From Fratercula arctica (Eukaryota; Chordata; Aves; Charadriiformes; Alcidae), in assembly GCA_947846985.1 (NCBI GenBank), contig CANTUZ010000026.1:56898730-56962729 (forward strand): a DNA stretch of 64,000 nucleotides, in the 5' to 3' direction. The translations under genes and the position numbers were made by a program. Below the pieces are notes generated by a model. That model was not told the origin of the DNA, did no database searches, and worked only from the letters and a program-made list of their open reading frames with translations. Within the stretch, counting starts at the first letter, position 1, and each line of letters starts with the position of its first letter. This document shows, piece by piece, positions 35,989-48,340 of the stretch.

Positions 35989-38900
35989 GAAGGTAAAATT
36001 ACACATCTGTGCCTTCACGTATGCTGTTTGATCCAGGGGAAGTTTCTTGCACAGAGCTGGACTCTCGGCTGTCAGCCTCATATGTCCTATGTCCAAGTTG
36101 AGGCTGTGACCCTCAGACCTGACCTGGGGAGTTCATCTGCATTTCCGAGGACCTCAGCAGGGACAAGCGCTGCTTGTTCAGAGGGGGCCCCAGCAATCAC
36201 GAGCCTGACTGCAGGGTCCAGTGGCAGGAGTGGGGCTGGGGCTTCTCTCCCTAAGAAGAAAATGTCCTGGAATGCATGACACCTGTTCACAGCACCTTGC
36301 AAGAGTTTGCTCCCTTTCTCTGCACCATTCTGAAAGGGTGTCTGGCAAAAGAAAGATTGGAAGCACTGCTTTTCAGCCCCTCCTTTCTCCACTGTCCCGT
36401 ACATCCTATCTTATAGCATCTGCTGTTACATACCTGTGCTTTCCATGAAAACAGTGTCACCAGTTATTCTGGAAACCGGCTTTTACAGCTGAAAAAAAAC
36501 CCAATCCACCACATTCCTGATCTTAGAAGTCACAGCTCAAGAACAGATTTAATCCTTGAGAAAAATAACACACACTTAGATAACAGACAGTGTAAGACAG
36601 CCACTGATCCTGTTCCAGGAATTTTTCCTACGCTGATGACTGCCTGGTCAGCACAGCAAGAATAGGATCATCTCCCTGCCTGTGCCTCAGGAGCATTAGT
36701 GAAGTCCAAGACGGGCTGTTGGTCAATCCTTATGCCCTTCCCCATCCAGTAAAGGGAAAATCCACACACAAAGAGCTGTACTGGGCAAAACCAGGCCAAA
36801 ACAGATCAAAGAAGGGTAACAAGTGGGTATAGCCGTCTAGGAGGCTGGTTATGTGAATGTGGCAGGACACAAAGCCCCTGTCAGGGAAGACTTTGTGCAG
36901 CCTCTCTCCTGAAGTATCTGCTAGGTTACAGAAGGCTCTACCAGGCTGGGCTACCGGCCCAGGGGAGGGTATAGTCCCCTTTCGCTCAGTAAATCTCCTC
37001 ACGCTGGCTCCAGTGTCGCACACCTAGCAGTTATTGAACAGCTCTCAGGCCAGAGATGGCTCCCATCTGGTCAGCTCAGCCCTCACAGCTGACAACATCT
37101 GTCTGGGCAGGCAATCTCCAGGACAGTTACAGCCCAGCCCAAGCGGCAGAGGGTGGTAAGTCTGCCGACCTCACCGCTCTGCTGTGAGCAGAGGGAGTGC
37201 ATGCTGCAGCCTAAGGTCAGCCATCTGCTCCAGGACACAAGGAAGCTCAGGAATTTGGTCAACACTCTTGGCTGCAGCCCCCAAAGGAATGATTCCTCAT
37301 GATTTTCAGCATGGTGTGGAGCTTTGATAGCGTTCAGGGGATGTCAACATGTGTAAGAGAAGACTGTGGTTGTCATGGGTGCAACTACCATGGAACCCAA
37401 GACAGGTGAGTATCCCAATCCTGTTTCGGAGAAAATGGTAATAACACTAAAAAACACCGAGTGAGGTTTGAGCAGGTAACTCAGTCAGGGTTCCCTGGAA
37501 ACCTGGGCTGAAGCCTAATCAGTTCACAGAAAGGTGTATTTGATGAGCTGCCACATTGCTTGAGGTCTGTGGCCTTTTAAGCTGTTGTGACTCTAAACCC
37601 ACAGCCCTGGAGGATTCAAGTCTGTTCTTCAGCTCTCGACCCACAATTTCCAATCAGGCTGGTGTATAGAAAAAACTGTAGAAGTCAATAGATCGATTTC
37701 ATGATGAGCCATGAAAAATAAGCTTTTGGCTACAAGCTCACTGCCCATCCTCAAGTCCCTTACATTTCATAATTTCCTAAATTTTTTAAAAGCACACCTG
37801 CTTTTAAGCAGAGCGTGTATCAGCTAATTAAGTGGAGGAGCTCTTCTGCTTGCTTTCAATGAGATGCTCTGTAGTGTCAAACCTGTCCTTTGGACAGTTA
37901 AGACAGCTGTGTGCCAGGAGTGTCTCAAGGAAAAAAGGTATTAAGAGAGGTAGTAAGTTGTGCCCATGTGTTGGAAGGCGAAGTCACGTAAGTGCTCCAG
38001 GAAGGGGAATGTCTTTATGCATTCGTATTTCGCCTGAGTAAGCATGCTTCCACTCTCCAGTCCCCTCCTTAACTGAACTTGGGCACCTTAGAGTCTGACT
38101 TTGTCTCATTTGTCAGAGGTGATGAAAACTCATTAAATTTGGGTTGAAATCCTGACCTTATCTCAGATATTTATTTTTTCTGTTATGACCTTAGGCATGG
38201 CCCATATTTTCTCTTTGTCTATCATGGTTGTAAGCTTTTCAGGACAGATCACACAAGGAGAATGCACAGCTTCTTCATAACTTGGTCCTGACTGTAGCAA
38301 GGGCATTAAGCTACACTGTCACAGGAATGTTAACCCTTTTCTGCTTTGTCTCCTGACTTATAATTTTCTAGATTTCTTTCCTGATTTAGTCTTTTTCTAG
38401 CTTTCTTTCCTGAGAGACACACAGTGTGAAAATTTGGCGAAAGACATCTGTGAAACCACAGGAATAGATTAAGCCACTCAACAATCTGACCTGGTTCACC
38501 AGACAATAACTAAAAAAAAATAATTTAAAAAAAGTTTGCTGTTAAACGTGAGTTTTTCTTAAAATAAACTCTTATACTAACCACTTTATTTTTAACACTA
38601 AGAAAATCAGTTCATGGCCAGTAGAGGGCATTTGATCTCAAGACTTGGGCTCCTGGCTGTGATCTCATCATCTTGAATTAAAAAAAAATAAAATCATTCC
38701 ACATTACTAAAAATTCATACCATTAGTGGTTACTTCCGTGATCTTCCGAATGTTTAAACTTTGGTCGAAGTTCTCCCTGAAGCCAGTGAAGGCTGAGAAC
38801 ACGTCAATGAAACAAAGAGTTACTGATTCATCCTTTCCTGAATTATCCACTTCCTACTTTCTAACATCAAGATAAGCAGGAGCTCTACTCAACCAACATT

Positions 38901-41900
38901 CAAGAAAAAGGACCACCTACAGAGGGACTTGTCTGTCCCTTGTTACAGGGAGTTACATGCTTGTCTGAGCTGGTGCAGGTATTTTTTATTTTCATTGTTT
39001 TTTGTTAAAACCTTTACAGTGGTGAGCACACAAGATTTTACTGAAATCTCAAAGCTTAAAGTGGGGGAAATTCACACCCTTGTAGAGGGCTGTTTTCATT
39101 TTAAATCATTACGGCAATTAATAACAAGCACAATACCCCAGCTGTGTGAATGTTGCTTTCCACATTGTCGACAGTGAGCAGAGGAAAAATACACTCTCTG
39201 AAAAGCGTGTGATTTTGAGATCTTAATTTAAAGCAACAAGAAGTACTGAGTAGGGGAAATGGTGTCCTGTAGCTGAAGGATGAAAAGTGTGGGTAAATGG
39301 CAGAGTTGGGTAAAAAAGTTAATCCAAAGAAACACTGGAGGTGCCAAAACTGCGTGTTTCATGATTTCACATTGACTATCCTGAACGTTTTATTTCTTAT
39401 TTAAAAACACTGAAATTCTCAGTTTTGATATTTTTAAGGGAAAAATCTCTACCTTGTTTTTAAATGCCAATAAGTGTATTGATATTCCAAGAAGTTTGAA
39501 ACTTGGTTTGGGTCCTATTGAAGCTTAACATGAAATATTTCTGATCCCCTCCAAAGTATTAACATTCTCTTTCCCCACCATGTATGAACTGGAATTGTCC
39601 CAGATAAAACTGCTAACAGTAAAACCAAAGAAATCTGCTTCCACTTCCCTTAGTTACAAATTTTCAATTTTAAGTTTTTACAAATACTTACAGCTCAATT
39701 GACATTGACTTCATCAAAGCCTCCAATTTGATGCCATTCTAAGAAGAAATTCTGGCCCTGAATACAGCTAGGAGAAAAGAGTCACTATCCTGCATAATTA
39801 GAACAGGATCAGGGCATCAGTAACTCAGGCAGTGACAGCAAAAAGTAGCTTAAGCCAAAATCAGACCCAGGAGACCAAAAGAGGGAATGGGAAGGTGTTT
39901 GTAACATGAAAGTTTAGAATCAGGTTTCTTGCCAAAATTTGTTTTCCAAATGGATTTAGGACAAGCTGTGTTACCTTGATAGGTGACATCTGAAACAAAG
40001 CAAAGAAGTTATGATTCCAGCATTTTATAACAGATTCATTCTTTTCTCTTGAGGTTGTTATAGATACACACATGTGCCTGTGAATGACAATAGAAATTAA
40101 CATATAGACGTATATTAACATTGAAAACTGGAATAACAACAAATACACTAGCATATTAAGGAAATCAACACTTTGGTTTCAGCATGACACAGAGAAGTCC
40201 CTAAAACTACAAAGCAAGTTTGCAAAGTGCATCTGAGTAGGTGGAACTGGCAACTGACACAGTTCAACCTAAAGCAAGACACGCAATTTTGCAAATAAGG
40301 AAATCAAATCATAGGATGTGATGATGGCAGGATACATTAAGTTCTCCATCACGTGATATTTTCAACTGAAGCTGGCATGCCTTCCTCAGAAAAAAGCACT
40401 TGCTCAGTCACCAAGGGCCAGAGCATGGGGTGGAGTCACTTGGAGAAACATCTGTGATTTGCCTTCTGCAAGAAGCCAAAGTCCATTACTATAATGGCCT
40501 ACTCCTGGCCTAGATTCTACTACAGCAACACTTCCTTTAAAGAACTGCGTAGTATGAAAACATATGGTCTGGAAACTTTTGGTGCATCTTTGAATAACAG
40601 GGAAGTCTACTCATTAGCAGATAAAGTAACGTGCTGGCTAGTAAAGATAAACACTGTTTGTGAAGTACCTATTAAATAATTATATAGTACTACTAATTTT
40701 CATGGATGCTGTGTAAACAGATTCCCCTTATGTACCGCAGCACTGCTTCAGCCTTTGGCCATCACTTTCATCATCAGCTATTTCACTTCTTTTAATGCAC
40801 GGGTGTGCTATGGAAAGTCTACCACAAAGTACTACCAGAGATATCAGCTACATCTTCACATTCCTTAGTGGTTTTAATATCACAACAGGGCATCAGTGCT
40901 ACACTGCCATGCACCTGTGTTATGGGAAGTGTCTGAAAGCCAAAGTCCAAGATTCATAGCATTACCTAAAACAATTGTATAAAGGAGCCCCTGCTCTAAA
41001 ATGGCCACCATCTACTATGCAGATGATCCACACCATGTAAAAAGTAGAAAGAAGGCAAAAGTAGAGAAAAGGTTGGTGAAAAATGTGGAATAGCTTTCAT
41101 AAAAGCAGCAATATGAGACTTCTTGAATAGGCTTCTCGAAAAAAGTGACAAAGGAGAATGGATATGACAGAGATGTGTAAAATCATGAGTGCTATAAGGA
41201 AAGATCTCATCATGCAGGGGTAGTATTTTTCACACGTATCATAAAGGTACCCAGAAGTTAGACAAATTCACTGAGAAAGGAGGAATTTAGTGTTGATTTT
41301 AATTTCTGAACTTTTGTACTTTATACGTACTAGCAGAATTTTGCGTCAAAAACATGCCCAATATATGTCATCTCTGGTTAGACCTAGGGGTCTCACATTC
41401 GTTGAATATGACAATAGATGAAGTCTGTGTAAAAAATAATAGATAGTCTTTGTGTGACAATCCCGTGTCCATCTTCACCAAATTTCCCACCTTGCTCTGG
41501 AGGAGACTTTTCCTCTCAACAAGGAGCTGAAGTACCACAGGTGTGTGCAACCAGCATATCAGCAGGTGGTGTAAATGTTGATGATTTAAAAGACACTGAT
41601 CCTAACAACTAATGGAAGACAACCACCATGTGTGAGGGGAAGATGGGAAGGCGGGAAGGCTGTCTTAACAAGACAATTATCTGACAGCTGTACTTCGTAA
41701 ACCGAAGGAGGCTGACCAGGCAGTAGGAATGGCAGACTTATCATTTTCCTTTTGTCAGCTGTCTACATTGTAAAGAAGACAAAGAAAGGAGAAAGCTCAC
41801 CTTTCTGAAGAACAGGAAGGTAGTCTAGGAGAACTGAGAGAAAGGTGAAAATGGACTAGGAGGTGCTAGGGAAAGTTGGGTTTTTTGGTTAGATTATTCT

Positions 41901-43440
41901 TTAATCTTCCCTAAACTATGGCCCTTTCTCATGAATAAAAAATGAGTAGAAAAAAAAATGTATACTCTTTGCAAAGCCTTCAAGAGTTTCTATATGTTCA
42001 CGCACTTCAAACAGGTAGCCCATAGACTATCTAATCTGGGGTGTTCCCCTCTCCCAGGTCCATAAGTGAAAATGTCCACTGACATGGCTGAAGAGATGAG
42101 ATTGTGCTCCCTGTACCTGACTACAATGGAGACTTGAACTTCAATGCTAAGGAGAGATTCTCTGTATCCTCAGAGTGAGTTTAGCAATTGAAAAAAAGGA
42201 AGGAGATATTACAGAAATATCATATTCTGTTTTGTAAACTCTGTTCTTCCAGCTGTTTTCTAGGCATTACCTTCCCAAGGTCACCTCCCTCTTCTCACCA
42301 CAGTGGTGTGTCCTGTTTATTTTGCATGTAACAGGCTTGCTATTTTACAGAACAAGGCATGCCAAATCCGTTTGCTCTCAGTGTTTATAACTGATAGAAA
42401 GAGCCATTAACGGCCTCTCAAAAGCCCCAAGCGATTCAGAGTAACCTCTTCAGCCATGAAGCCTCCCACCTCTCACTCTGTGGGTTATTTTTATGAATCA
42501 GTACTCTTCAGCTGAAGTTATCTGTCAAGCTGCCAACAATGAAGTATCTAGGTGGAGCTAGAGTCAAAATCCAAGTTACAGTGAAGTTCAAGAGCACTCA
42601 GAGCACGTTAGTAGTTGTGCTCCATCTTTTTCTCCCTGGAAAACGACATTGCTGGGACCGGACAGGTGACTGTAAAGATGGTGGAAGTTACACAGAAAGT
42701 GTGGATGGAAACGCTACACTCTCTATTTCCAATGAGGCACATAACGTTCCCCTCAGCAGACGAGATGTGAAATGTGTGACTGACTCTAGTGCATAGACCT
42801 AATCCAGACTGCTCCTTCAAGGAGGAAGGAGCAAGAAGCAAACAAAGTAAAATTGCACAAGTATATTGAGTGGTAGGTGTATCTACCTCAAAACGCATCC
42901 CATTATGGTTATTCAATTCAGATAAAACACTTTAAAGAAAAAAGCAAACAACAACATATATCCAGGCCTATTTTACATACTTTGATTACAGAGCTTGGCC
43001 ATGTCTGTATGTGGTGGGGATAAACAAGCATTTAAGTACTTTTGCAAGTAATTTAACTGAAATCAAGAGTTTTGCAAACGTGAAAGGTCAGAGAATGTTT
43101 TCAAGCTGCAGTTTATTATTTCTAGAACAAACTGAAATTTCAGCTTTGCTTAGTGTATTTCATTCCATTGATGGCTCCTTTTTTATTCCCTCCGTAAACA
43201 TTCAACCAGACTTTACACAGACAATGTTTATGTGTGTGTATGTATGTATATTAATTCTTAATATTTAACATAAATGCTCATGAGCTGTTACTCAATGGAG
43301 GCAGTATATAATCCATTTAGCATAGAATGGATGCACATTTCTTTTAAAAAGGTGAATAAATGATTACTCTGGTGTTCTCCACTTTCTGCTACTACTCCAG
43401 GACTTCTAAAATATAAGGATTCACGAACGACACATGAAAA

Positions 43441-43474
43441 TTTTGCCTGGGCTAAAATTTTGCCTGGGCTAAAA
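43441..43474. repeat. Perfect 17-bp tandem duplication
   Basis: TTTTGCCTGGGCTAAAA occurs twice head to tail without mismatch, and the preceding AAAA extends the similarity. The perfect identity implies a recent local duplication. Confidence 0.95.
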
Positions 43475-44134
43475 CTGTAAGACTAATGAGTAAAAACTCT
43501 TGCTGTTGTACAGCCAGGTTGCAGAGTTATGAGCATGCTCAATACCAAATAAGATAAATGCCAAATACACAATATTACCCATTAGTTAGCACCCAAAAAG
43601 TATTTTAGATACTGATGAGGGGAAAGATTTTAGTAGAGTTTTCTCAGAATCCTTCATGAGGAGAAGAGGCATGGTAGGAAGCTCCAACACCCTATAAACA
43701 AAGACTGTTATTGTTTATACATAAGCTATAAGATTTAGTGAGTTGACTCACCATTCAGTTACTGTGTCTACAAATCTAGCTGCACAAGTTAGTGAAAACT
43801 GAAGGGGCTGACAAGACTCTTGCAAAAAGTCTTTTGTTTTGCCTTTTGGCTGAAGCTATAAAATTTGTCCAACTTTGCCATCAGCTGTCCTTCTGGTACA
43901 CCCATTTATTAGCTAGAAATTTTGCAGCAACACCTGCTTCCATCACAAACCAAACTAACTGAACTGAATCACTTGCTGAAAGTGTGTTTCCTAGAGGATT
44001 GCCAGAGGCCATCCATTACTTTTGCTCCTCAAACTTGACAAAGTCAGTAGTCTAAGCTGCTCAGAAAAGACTGATATGCAGTCTGGCAAGACATTTTTCT
44101 ACCACAAGCTTAGCAAATTCAAACCTTCTTTGTA

Positions 44135-44180
44135 TCTCCACTTATAAAATGAGGTAATCTCCATTTATAAAATGAAGTAA
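44135..44180. repeat. Imperfect 23-bp tandem duplication
   Basis: Two adjacent 23-base units share TCTCCA, TTATAAAATGA and GTAA and differ at two positions, both transitions. It is older than the duplication at 43441. Confidence 0.9.
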
Positions 44181-44694
44181 TAAAAGCGTGTGTTGACTTT
44201 TGTAATCTAAATACTCCCCTGCCTTCCTCCCTGTCCTCTAGCCTTCCGCAAAAATATATTTTAAAAAAATTTAAAATGGAAAATCTCCCCAGATGTGTCT
44301 CTAGCACCCAGTGCGCTATGGTGTAGTAGTATCTGTTTTAATGAGAATCACTTGAGCTTTACAGCCCCAAGCAAGATAGTCATGCTGCTGCTGCTGCAGG
44401 AAAGCAGGGCTGGGCAGCTGAAGTTGCTAACCAGGGACTAACATCACCCTGCTGCAGGGTGCAGTGGTGACATTCCTTTAGCCAGATCCGGCTTCCAGTG
44501 TTACACTCTTCCATCAGGAGGCTGGAGATAGCCATTTCAGAAGTTACATGTCAATTACTAATTTCTACACAACAAATGCCAAAAGCAAAGCATTTATTAG
44601 AGACGTAGCACTTAGCAGTCTTGATAAAGGATTCTGAATTTTGGATAGCAAATGCTAGAAGTGCTTAGAAAAGCAAATGGTTTACCCACTCTCC

Positions 44695-44730
44695 GTGCCC
44701 CCCCCCTCCGCCCCCACCTTCCCCCTGCCA
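44695..44730. repeat. C-rich low-complexity patch
   Basis: A run of nine C at 44698-44706 followed by CCGCCCCC and CCCCC groups. It contrasts with the AT-rich surroundings. On the minus strand it is G-rich with several G runs, so a quadruplex is possible but not shown. Confidence 0.75.
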
Positions 44731-45325
44731 CTGTGATCTTACTGCTCTCTTCTCTAAAAAAAGCCTCTAATTTTCAGACTGGGTCAGTGATTTTGTATTA
44801 TACACTTTTTTAGATTTTCAGTTTTAGAAACAAATTGAAAGCTTTCACATCCTGTCAGAGTTTACTCTTAACAAAAACAACAGCATTTTCTATCAAATAA
44901 GATACCCTGGGCCTTGTTTCACTATCTTTTTGGCATTAGAACTATAAGATCCAGCCCATAGAAACTTAAGACAATGTTGATTTACCCCAGCTGAAATTCT
45001 GGCTCACTATCTCTTTCTTTGGTTCCAAACCATTTGTTAACTTTGCACACATTTAAAAGAACAGTTCAAACCCTGGCACATCCAGAATTCTGTGGATAAT
45101 GCAAAGCCTATTTTATTTGACACTGCTGGTATTTCAGAAAAACCAACTAACCACTTTTCTCCTTGCAGTCTCTCCAGGAAATAACACGTGCAAGGAACTT
45201 TAGAAATTCTAATGCATTTTTAGGTAATGCAATTGTACAATTTGGTTTAGTATCAGAAGTATTTTTAATCTCACGGAATCTCCCTTGGGCATTTGGACTC
45301 AAAGAAATACAGTGTTGGGTTTGGG

Positions 45326-45380
45326 TTTTTTTTCTTTTTTTTTTTTTCTTTTTTTAATCTTTCTTTCTTTTTTTCTTTTT
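45326..45380. repeat. Polypyrimidine tract ending in TTTTTCAG
   Basis: About 55 bases of T with scattered C, directly followed by CAG at 45381-45383, which mimics a splice acceptor. The downstream frame in the best phase closes after 17 codons, so I do not call an exon. Confidence 0.75.
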
Positions 45381-47739
45381 CAGCTACTGGACTTTTGTCC
45401 TTGTCCTTTTACGAGCCATAGAGTGACACTCCTTTAACACCTTCTATAGTCAGAAGGGAGGACTGAAAGAAGCAGCATATTTGAAGGAATTTTATAGACT
45501 AGTTTTTGGCCATGTCAGCGACATTAAGTTCTTCTCATATCCAATACAAATGTGTCACATGAATAAAGGATAAAAAACCACCCCACCAACCAAAAAAAAA
45601 CCAGAAGGGCAAAAATGTGTTACAATCAGTAATAATTCATTTAGCGTAAATTTACTTTCTCACCTAAAAACTTAATCAAGTTTCAAACTCCATTGTGTCA
45701 GGGCTTTTTGGATGCAGGATGTGAGAAGCAGGCTTTGACCCATAGAATATTCTTCAGGGATGACACAGAACTACTGGACAAATAGGCGGGGTAGATCTTC
45801 AGGGATGGAAATGAAAAACACTGACCATAGTCAAAAATGAAGAATCAGTCTCGGCTCACTTCTTGCCCAAGCGATGTCAGGGAGGGGAAGAGCCACGCTC
45901 ACATGGCACAGCTGATGCAAACTGTGGTGCTCTTATGGACACTGTCACTGCAGCATCTGAAAACCTTTCAGACTTTTGTGTCTGTCTTCAAAAGTGGGGA
46001 AGTGCTGTTTTCTGGGTTTAATTGTTGAGGTAGAGCAGCAACACAAATTGCCTAGGGGGCACTAATCTTCCTTTATTTTCTTTTCTATTAGTTGACTTTT
46101 CCCCAGTGTTTTTTTGTACTTTATTATGTTCCTGCCTCACTTTTCCAAGAGAGAATATCTGCATAGGACGGTGTGCTCCTACCAGCTCAATTAGTATAAA
46201 CAGATTTATCTGAGTTGCCTGTTCTCCTACTTTAAGGCATAAAACTCCAACCCACTCTCATCTCTTCTTTTCTGTGCCTGGCAGAAGACAGCATACTAAG
46301 AAAAAACATTCTTTGGCTCTTTTTACACCCTACCATTTTATTCTGCAGAAGGTCATATTCAGTCTTCACATTTTTCCATTCTAAATCTGGTCTAGATCTC
46401 AGTAGGAACAGCACAGGTACTTGCTAAAATTAAGTGCGTGCTTAAATATTTGGTACCACTATCATGCATTTTTCATGTCATGATTTTACTCTGTGAAAGA
46501 ATGTTCATTTCTTGAGACAGAGATAGAAGTGGCAGACAGTGAAGGGAAGGGGGAATGAATGCACGGTCTATAAAGGATTGAGGTGAAACAGGCGAAATAA
46601 ACACGGCAAGAACTTCTGTAGCAGAGAAGAAACGAGAAGCATTACTGCTGCTAGTATACACATCTCCTAATGCTGGTGATTGCTGGGCAAGTTATATATG
46701 AGAATCCAGTTTTCAACCACTAATAATTTTGTAATGAATAAAATATTCTTATATTAAATGACAAAGAAACAAAAGCTGAATCCTCGTCAAGCAATGCTAA
46801 GCAACAGACCAGATTTTGTCAGTGTTATTCAAAGTGTTTTGTTTGAACAAATCCTTGAGGCTACTGCATGTAAAGTGAAAATGAAAAATTTCAGTGGAGT
46901 TTCAATCAGAGTATTAAGACCTGATTGCTGCCAAAAAAGTTAACCTGTATCTTATATTAGTTGGTCCAGAGGTTTTCAACCCACCTTTCAGTAGTGAATA
47001 TCAAGATACAGAAAACTTGGTGCTTTGCACACAATGTCACCTGAGTTTTAATTGCTCAGTTCCCTGCAGTCACAATCGATGATACACCTATTTCCTGAAA
47101 GATGGCAAGATGAGGATCACTGCTCCTTCTAGTGTTATAACTGTATAGCATATGAAAATACAGTTTGGCACAAAAGTTTAGATGTACAACAAGAAAACTG
47201 TGACCGCACATGGGTGTGTGTTCAGGGCAGGTATGGAATGTACAGGGTGTGTGTTTGTGCTGTGACAGCCATGTCTATTTTTAATGAAAGAAAAATGTAA
47301 ATTATGAAGCCAGTAAGGAGAGTGTGAAACCAAAATACATCTAATTATAAATTTGTCCTTTCCTTAACCTGTTATTTAGATAGATCTGATGTGACCACAC
47401 TGATTGTTTTCCTTACTTTCTCCCACCCTAATGCAGTCGTTGAGCAGGGAGCCCTGTTCGTGGCTCAGTTAATTGTGTTGGACATTATGTTTACTTGTTC
47501 AGTTAAAAGCACAGGAGCTCCTATATTCAAAAAGAAAGAACATCAGTGGAGGAATTAAAGTTGACAGTCAGATGACAGGGTGAAAAAGAAAGAGCAATGG
47601 AGGTTGATTAGGGTCCAGAACTTTAGTGGAAATTCTGATTTTTTTTTTTTTAACCTGAGGGCTTTGAAAAATAAATGTTACAATTGTGGAGCTTCTTTGA
47701 GAACAATGAAGGCAACATCTCACTTCCACTTCTTGGAAT

Positions 47740-48340
47740 GGAAACTGGTGCAACGCCCTAAGCTGTCCAGGAGCACTGCGCCCGGCCTCCGTGCGGAAGG
47801 AGCACGCAGTAGCCCTGCCAGCGCTCTGGAAACAAAATGCCTCAACTCGCTAGGGCAGGGGACTCCTCCAAGCAGAAGCTGAGGAGACCTAAAAAGAGCT
47901 GAAGGAGAGTTTCTGCACTCTGACAACAGGCCATGCGGTCCCGGGACTGCCTGAGGGGTGAGTGACTTGGAGTCACTTGTCCTTACCTGACTTTCCCTGC
48001 CACAACTGCTGGTGTGATGCCAAGAGCGTGCGCTGCAGCCCACGCTGAGTGTGCTGGGAGAGAGTGTCATGGCACGTTCCAGAGCCCATGGCCTGCCTCA
48101 CCGGTGCTTTCACCCCATGCCAGGGAGGACAGGCAGGTGCCGAGCCCCCAGCCTTGGCTGGAAGCCCCATGGGGACAATCCCGTCCTCACCCCACAACAC
48201 AGCAACTGCCCCCTGGGTGCCGAGGCTGTGAGTTTGAAGCCTGTTTACAGCAGAGACTTCCAAACCCATGTCGCAGGGGAACACAGTGTCTGTCTTTTGC
48301 CCTGCGGCTGCCTGAGGAATTTCTGAGCAGCTCCCTCTTA
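47740..48340. other. GC-richer patch with overlapping open frames
   Basis: About 600 bases are clearly richer in G, C and CpG than the flanks, for example around 47771-47825 and 48010-48300. Because stop codons are rarer in such DNA, frames of 90-136 codons open on both strands (minus 47973-48383, plus 48014-48346 and others). They overlap, none has a recognised domain, and none can be preferred. CpG density by eye is well below that of a classical CpG island. It could hold an exon of a non-coding RNA, but nothing in the sequence proves this. Confidence 0.4.

Larger units (their letters stand above)
34897..47739. other. Non-genic unique DNA
   Basis: No gene or clear transposon is recognised. 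It holds the longest homopolymer of the window (T42 at 35941-35982), a C-rich patch near 44.7 kb, a pyrimidine tract near 45.35 kb, and two short tandem duplications near 43.45 and 44.15 kb. A (CTG)n run of about four units at 44382-44397 is followed by an inverted repeat, ACCCTG and CAGGGT, at 44446-44460. Stretches at 36.0-37.3 kb are somewhat GC-richer and have overlapping chance frames on both strands. The frame at 42539-42796 has no recognised domain. Confidence 0.65.

Noticed and set aside
38130..38165. tRNA-like B box (GGTTGAAATCC at 38142)
   Set aside because: No matching A box or cloverleaf stems upstream, and the B box lacks the conserved TTCGA core.
42539..42796. 85-codon plus-strand frame that reads protein-like
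   Set aside because: No recognised domain, an overlapping 102-codon frame on the other strand, and no convincing splice sites.
45326..45434. Exon after the acceptor-like pyrimidine tract and CAG
   Set aside because: The tract is a simple repeat, and the best frame closes after 17 codons with no donor that I can see.
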